Source of the DNA: DASVCS01 sp036381495
GTDB lineage: Bacteria > Gemmatimonadota > Gemmatimonadetes > Longimicrobiales > RSA9
Reading direction: 5' to 3'
Assembly: GCA_036381495.1 (NCBI GenBank)
Contig: DASVCS010000003.1
Span: 1 to 9,578, forward strand
DNA: 9,578 bases
Position 1 is the first letter of the stretch, and the number at the start of each line of letters is the position of its first letter. The position numbers and the translations under genes are program-made. Of the stretch, positions 6,939-9,578 are shown piece after piece. The notes beneath the pieces are model-generated. The model did no database searches. It was not told the DNA's origin and saw only the letters and a list, made by a program, of their open reading frames with translations.

Positions 6939-7755
6939 CACGAGATGCCCTCGGAGCCTCTGGCGATACGCGGTGCCCGCCCTGATCGCGGCCGCCGCAA
7001 CGGCCTGCGGGGATACGGCCCGGCCGCTCGGGCTCGCCGGGATCGACGCGCTCAGCGTTCTGTTTGTCGTCGAATCGCCGGACTCCATTCAACCCATGCT
7101 GCTCATGCGGGCGACGCCCGGTCCGCCATTGACGGCGGCCGTGGAGGTGCGTGATGATGCCGATCGCCTGGTGGCCACGGCGACGCTGCCCGCGGAGTTC
7201 GACACCGATGAACTCCGCCCCTGCCAGCAACGCTACGGCCCGGTCATCGGCTTCGCTCGTTGTGCCGTGCTCGCCTGGACGCCCGAACCGGGTGGCAGCT
7301 ACCACGTGGTGGTCACGGCGCCCGACCTGCCGACGGCTCGCGCCGAGGTCGCGGTGCCCGCGGCGTACCATCTGCTCTCACTGCATGCGGAGTACGATCG
7401 ATCGGCCGTACGGCACATCGACATCGAGTGGAGCGCGAGCGCCGGCGCGTATCGCTACTACGCGATGATCCAGCCGTCCGAACCCCCGACCTGTTTCAGG
7501 CAGAACGAGTGTCGAAACCAGGGCTGGTTGCGCGTGACGGAGGGGACGCACATCGCGGAGGACATCCCGGATGGAACGTTCGCGGACGCCCGCGGCCCCT
7601 GGACGCTTTCGGTCCTCGCCGTCTCGGAACCGCTGCACCGCGCCATGAACAGCGGCAGCGGGGAAGGGCTGTTCCCGGTGCCCCCCGCGAGCAACGTGGA
7701 GGGCGGCTACGGCGTGATGGGCGCGTGGGTGCGGGCGTCGGAGCTGTTGCCGTAG
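6925..7755 (+). CDS. Outer-membrane-associated lipoprotein, DUF4249-like, receptor partner
   Basis: This 276-residue protein has an N-terminal hydrophobic segment (SLWRYAVPALIAAAATAC) ending in a relaxed lipobox with Cys28 as the probable lipidation site. The mature part is beta-rich, with the order seen in DUF4249-type proteins: a strand with LFVVE, a variable-ligand strand AAVEVRDDADRLVATATL, and the hallmark-like GGSYHVVVTAPDLPTARAEVAVP. Similarity is by pattern only, so the family call is tentative. Four further cysteines (100, 113, 190, 196) could form two disulfides. The start ATG lies 14 bases inside the end of the receptor gene in another frame, so the two are almost certainly co-transcribed and translationally coupled. 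By analogy it may be a surface or periplasmic ligand-binding partner of the receptor. Repeat copy 4 begins six bases after its stop. Confidence 0.85.
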   Translation: MSDSDTRCPRSLWRYAVPALIAAAATACGDTARPLGLAGIDALSVLFVVESPDSIQPMLLMRATPGPPLTAAVEVRDDADRLVATATLPAEFDTDELRPCQQRYGPVIGFARCAVLAWTPEPGGSYHVVVTAPDLPTARAEVAVPAAYHLLSLHAEYDRSAVRHIDIEWSASAGAYRYYAMIQPSEPPTCFRQNECRNQGWLRVTEGTHIAEDIPDGTFADARGPWTLSVLAVSEPLHRAMNSGSGEGLFPVPPASNVEGGYGVMGAWVRASELLP

Positions 7756-7761
7756 ATCTCT

Positions 7762-7945
7762 GCGGACCAGGCCCCGTTTCTCGGAATCGGCCGGATCCGG
7801 TATGAAGATGGCGCGATCCGTGACGCCACTACCCCGCTACACGGCGGCGGTACGGGGCGACGCCCTCCACACCGCATGGCAGTTTGGAGCAAGACCGGGA
7901 AACGGGGCCTGGTCCGCGACCGGGTGGAAACGGGGCCTGGTCCGC
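7762..7945 (+). repeat. Interspersed repeat, copy 4 (full, with an extra right end)
   Basis: The core is 7762-7917 (156 bp), with perfect 19-bp inverted ends at 7762-7780 and 7899-7917. A second right end lies at 7927-7945, exactly 28 bp further on, and a fragment GGTCCGC (7951-7957) suggests the remains of a third. The central stem is CCGC (7834-7837) with GCGG (7844-7847) around TACACG. The copy fills most of the gap between the convergent lipoprotein and AhpD-like genes. Confidence 0.95.
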
Positions 7946-7989
7946 GACCGGGTCCGCAACGGGCACCGCGGCTCGGCAGGTGAACGGGT

Positions 7990-8481
7990 TCACGACATCG
8001 CCTGCTCGGCGAACCCGGGGCTGGCGCCCTCGGCCAGCTTGAGTCGGGTCCAGACGTTCATGTTGATGACGACCCCGATGATCTCGAGGATCTCCTCCTG
8101 CGAGAAGTGCTCGGCGAGCGCGTCGTGACGTGCGCCGAAATCGTCGGCGACGGTCGCGTCGGCGACGCGAGTCATCGCCTCGGCGTAGGCGAGGGCCGCG
8201 CGGGCGGCGGCGCTGTGGAAATCGGTCTCCCACCATGCGGTCAGGGTATCGATCACCGATCGGGGGATGCCGGCGTCGCGCGCGGCCTCGTAGTGGAGGT
8301 CGAGGCAGTAGGCGCAATTGTTGATCTGAGATACCCGCAGGCGCAGGAGCTGGGCGAGCCTGCGGTCGATGCGCAGGTCGGCCTTGTAGCCGAACGCAGC
8401 GGCGCCGAGGCGGGCGAGCTTGGTCAGGTCCTCGTTGGCGGAGCTGTCGATCCGGCGGTTGGTGAGGATCACGTCGGACAT
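7990..8481 (-). CDS. Carboxymuconolactone decarboxylase/AhpD-like protein
   Basis: This 163-residue, mostly helical protein carries the AhpD-type redox motif NNCAYCLDLH, with Cys56, Cys59 and His63 in the CxxCxxxH pattern, followed by EAARDAGIP, as in alkylhydroperoxidase AhpD core proteins. Such proteins act as thiol peroxidases or reductant carriers in oxidative stress; the natural substrate is unknown here. The start at 8481 is set by GGAG on the minus strand (8492-8489) seven bases upstream; the open frame continues upstream through repeat sequence but is not credible coding there. This is the C of the COE partner classes of ECF41 sigma factors, yet it lies 6.2 kb from the sigma gene and no TGTCACA-N15-CGTC is visible upstream. 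It is bracketed by repeat copies 4 and 5. Confidence 0.92.
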   Translation of the reverse strand: MSDVILTNRRIDSSANEDLTKLARLGAAAFGYKADLRIDRRLAQLLRLRVSQINNCAYCLDLHYEAARDAGIPRSVIDTLTAWWETDFHSAAARAALAYAEAMTRVADATVADDFGARHDALAEHFSQEEILEIIGVVINMNVWTRLKLAEGASPGFAEQAMS

Positions 8482-8511
8482 GTCGTCGCTCCAGTCGGGG
8501 TCAGGGTTCCG

Positions 8512-8574
8512 GGGCCGGCGCCCCCACGCCGCATGGTAGTTTGGAGCAAGACCGAGAAACGGGGCCTGGTCCGC
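8512..8574 (+). repeat. Interspersed repeat, copy 5 (right half only)
   Basis: Similarity starts just after the position of the central stem-loop (GGGCCGGCGCCCCC) and runs to a perfect right end at 8556-8574. The following 20 bases (8575-8594) match those after copy 1. No left half is present. The copy begins 20 bp upstream of the ribosome binding site of the AhpD-like gene, so any transcript of that gene either starts within the 20 bp or includes repeat sequence. Confidence 0.93.
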
Positions 8575-8594
8575 AACTGGATGGCTGGGTGGGG

Positions 8595-8878
8595 AGGTGA
8601 GGCAAGGTCCGCTTTCCGACCCGGTCCAAGGCCGGCGGACCCATGGTCGCGACGCGCACCGCCGCGCCCGTAGCGCGCCGGCGGCGGCGCCGACCGCGGC
8701 GCCGCCGCATCCGGCGCTCGGCGTGGCTTCGTCATGACTCCAATCTGAAAAGAACGCTCGAGAGGCGACCGCAGGCGGATGGATCACGCATACCGGCGCC
8801 CTCAGCCGTTCGGAACTCCCCGTCGTAACGCAGATCACCCCGCACCACACCGGCCGGCGACCCTCGCCCCACCCTCTC
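8595..8878. other. Intergenic stretch without a credible gene
   Basis: This lies between the starts of the divergent AhpD-like and PadR genes, beyond half copy 5. Apart from the hairpin at 8675-8717 nothing was recognised. A minus-strand frame beginning ATG 8735 overlaps the AhpD-like start, but it is low-complexity Ala/Arg/Pro and half of it is repeat sequence, so it is not called. No clear promoter for the AhpD-like gene was found here. Confidence 0.6.
8675..8717. other. Strong G+C-rich hairpin
   Basis: GCGGCGGCGCCG (8681-8692) pairs perfectly with CGGCGCCGCCGC (8697-8708) around the tetraloop ACCG. An outer GCGCCG (8675-8680) pairs with CGGCGC (8712-8717) across a three-base bulge, giving an 18-bp stem in total. 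It is in a divergent intergenic region rather than after a gene and has no T-tract, so a simple terminator role is not obvious. Confidence 0.6.
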
Positions 8879-8908
8879 TTGACGCCGCCACTCCGCCTCG
8901 CGCATATT
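8879..8908 (+). promoter_or_regulatory. Possible promoter of the PadR gene
   Basis: TTGACG (8879-8884, 5/6 to the -35 consensus) and CATATT (8903-8908, 4/6 to the -10) are separated by 18 bases, in the only A+T-richer patch before the gene. The predicted start near 8915 gives a leader of about 43 bases. Confidence 0.5.
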
Positions 8909-8911
8909 GCC

Positions 8912-8927
8912 TAAGAACCTTATGTAA
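8912..8927. promoter_or_regulatory. Possible operator at the PadR transcription start
   Basis: TAAG (8912-8915) and CTTA (8919-8922) form an inverted repeat around AAC, overlapping TTATGTAA (8920-8927), itself an inverted repeat. It sits just downstream of the proposed -10, where an autoregulating repressor would bind. PadR proteins commonly repress their own operon, but this site is inferred from symmetry only. Confidence 0.3.
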
Positions 8928-8957
8928 TCCGCCGAAGCCGATGCCCGAGCCGGTGTC

Positions 8958-9293
8958 ATGGAAATCGCTTCCCAACTGCTGCGCGGCACGTTGCACGTGC
9001 TGATCCTGAAGACCCTGCTCGGCGGGCCGCTGCACGGTTATGCGATCGCGATGCGGATCGCGGAGCGGACGGGCGGCGCGCTCGAGATCGAGGATGGCGC
9101 GTTGTACCAGGCGCTGCACCGCATGGAGGAGCGGGGCTGGCTGGCATCGGAGTGGGGGCACGCGGAGTCCGGCAAGCGGGCGCGTTTCTACGAGTTGACG
9201 CCGGAGGGGCGTCGTCGTCTCGAGCAGGAGACGGCCGGCTGGCTGCGGTACGCGGAGGCGGTGTTCAAGGTGCTCGGTCCGGAGGCGACGTGA
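8958..9293 (+). CDS. PadR family transcriptional regulator
   Basis: This 111-residue winged-helix protein has the PadR signature: LLRGTLHVLILKTLLGGPLHGYAIAMRI for the first helices, ALEIEDGALYQALHRMEERGWL for the recognition helix region, and GKRARFYELTPEGRRRLE for the wing. The C-terminal helix used for dimerisation is short, as in the ~110-residue PadR-s1 type. ATG 8958 fits the family N-terminus (MEIASQLLRGTL), though its ribosome binding site is weak. The gene is followed 91 bp later by a permease-prefix gene in the same direction. PadR-ADOP pairs of this sort are common in Acidobacteriota and Gemmatimonadota, so the protein probably controls that permease operon and itself. Confidence 0.93.
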   Translation: MEIASQLLRGTLHVLILKTLLGGPLHGYAIAMRIAERTGGALEIEDGALYQALHRMEERGWLASEWGHAESGKRARFYELTPEGRRRLEQETAGWLRYAEAVFKVLGPEAT

Positions 9294-9384
9294 TTCAGGC
9301 TCGGGTCGGCCGGTCGGGGGCGGCTGGCGCGCCGTCTCGCTCGCCCGGTCGTGGGCGGCGTGCGCGGGTTCGTCCGGAGCGGCG

Positions 9385-9578
9385 ATGATGCGCGGTGGCG
9401 ACCGTCGCCGGGTGCGCACGCCGCGCCGGATCCGGGCGGAAGTCGAGGAGGAGATCCGTTTCCACCTGGAGCAGCGGGCGGCGGAGCTGGAGCGGGGCGG
9501 TCTGGAAGCGGACGCGGCGTGGGAGGAGGCGCTGCGCCGCTTCGGGGATGTGGAGGCGACGCGCGCGGCGTGTTACGG
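9385..9578 (+). CDS. ADOP-type permease, N-terminal prefix domain (cut by window end)
   Basis: Sixty-four codons are visible, open to the window edge. The sequence has the soluble prefix seen before MacB/FtsX-like permeases in Acidobacteriota and Gemmatimonadota (permease prefix domain 1): RIRAEVEEEIRFHLEQRAAELERGGLEADAAWEEALRRFGDVE. The expected continuation is a roughly 800-residue protein with two MacB-type periplasmic domains and eight membrane helices. GGAG at 9376-9379 serves either ATG 9385 (5 bases) or ATG 9388 (8 bases). The transported substrate is unknown, and another prefix-domain protein cannot be excluded from this fragment. Confidence 0.82.
   Translation, partial: MMRGGDRRRVRTPRRIRAEVEEEIRFHLEQRAAELERGGLEADAAWEEALRRFGDVEATRAACY

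Noticed and set aside
721..7892. Short frames inside the repeats (for example those beginning MKMAR) as a conserved small protein.
   Set aside because: The frames diverge by indels between copies and have different ends; the shared residues simply follow the DNA similarity.
658..7945. The 24-28 bp tandem ends as a CRISPR array.
   Set aside because: At most two whole units occur together, the spacers are short and similar, the ends are inverted parts of a larger element, and no cas gene is present.
7762..7945. The repeats as simple rho-independent terminators after the ABC and lipoprotein genes.
   Set aside because: The inverted ends are over 100 bases apart and no T-tract follows; copies 3 and 5 are also upstream of gene starts. 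A looser role in 3'-end stability is not excluded.
658..8574. The repeats as integron attC sites, since they separate gene units in a constant orientation.
   Set aside because: No GTTRRRY/RYYYAAC core sites were found at the ends, neighbouring genes point both ways, sequence is far more uniform than attC sites usually are, and no integrase is visible.
8469..8735. An 88-codon minus-strand frame overlapping the AhpD-like start.
   Set aside because: Its second half is repeat copy 5, the first half is Ala/Arg/Pro low complexity, and GGAG is only two bases from the ATG, so coding is not supported.

Overview
The window is very G+C-rich bacterial DNA. The gene content suggests Gemmatimonadota (Longimicrobiales-like) or a related Acidobacteriota-type genome. 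The pointers are a PadR regulator followed by a permease-prefix protein of the ADOP type, and a TonB-dependent receptor with a carboxypeptidase-like N-terminal domain followed by a lipoprotein resembling DUF4249. The assignment is inference from gene style, not from a marker gene.

Layout, left to right: (1) the C-terminal part of a MalK/UgpC-type sugar ABC transporter ATPase (+, 2-649). (2) A divergent pair: an ECF41-type sigma factor with a SnoaL-like C-terminal domain (-, 757-1770) and an NAD(P)-binding epimerase-like protein (+, 1970-3019). Their shared 199-bp intergenic region holds two outward-facing copies of TGTCACA-N15-CGTC, the form I recall for ECF41 promoters. (3) A rhamnosyltransferase-like glycosyltransferase (-, 3139-4071). 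(4) A two-gene outer-membrane operon: an 18-codon leader ORF, a TonB-dependent receptor and a lipoprotein (+, 4618-7755). (5) A carboxymuconolactone decarboxylase/AhpD-like protein (-, 7990-8481), another typical ECF41 partner class. (6) A PadR regulator and the start of a permease-type gene (+, 8958 to the window end).

The most unusual thing is a family of interspersed repeats. Three full copies (about 155-158 bp) and two half copies lie in 9.6 kb. Full copies are bounded by a 19-bp inverted repeat, GCGGACCAGGCCCCGTTTC / GAAACGGGGCCTGGTCCGC, that is perfect in every intact end. All five have the same orientation, and one sits in each of the five spaces between transcription units. All three full copies carry an extra tandem copy of one end, spaced 24 or 28 bp. 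The two half copies break on either side of a small central stem-loop whose sequence varies but whose pairing is kept. Two repeat copies supply the C-terminal tails of the sigma factor and of the epimerase. No transposase or recombinase is visible.

Stretches over 300 bp without a main gene: 4072-4617 holds a possible glycosyltransferase promoter, repeat copy 3 and a likely receptor promoter. 8482-8957 holds the half repeat copy 5, a strong hairpin and a possible PadR promoter/operator. No tRNA, rRNA, CRISPR array or complete insertion sequence was seen.
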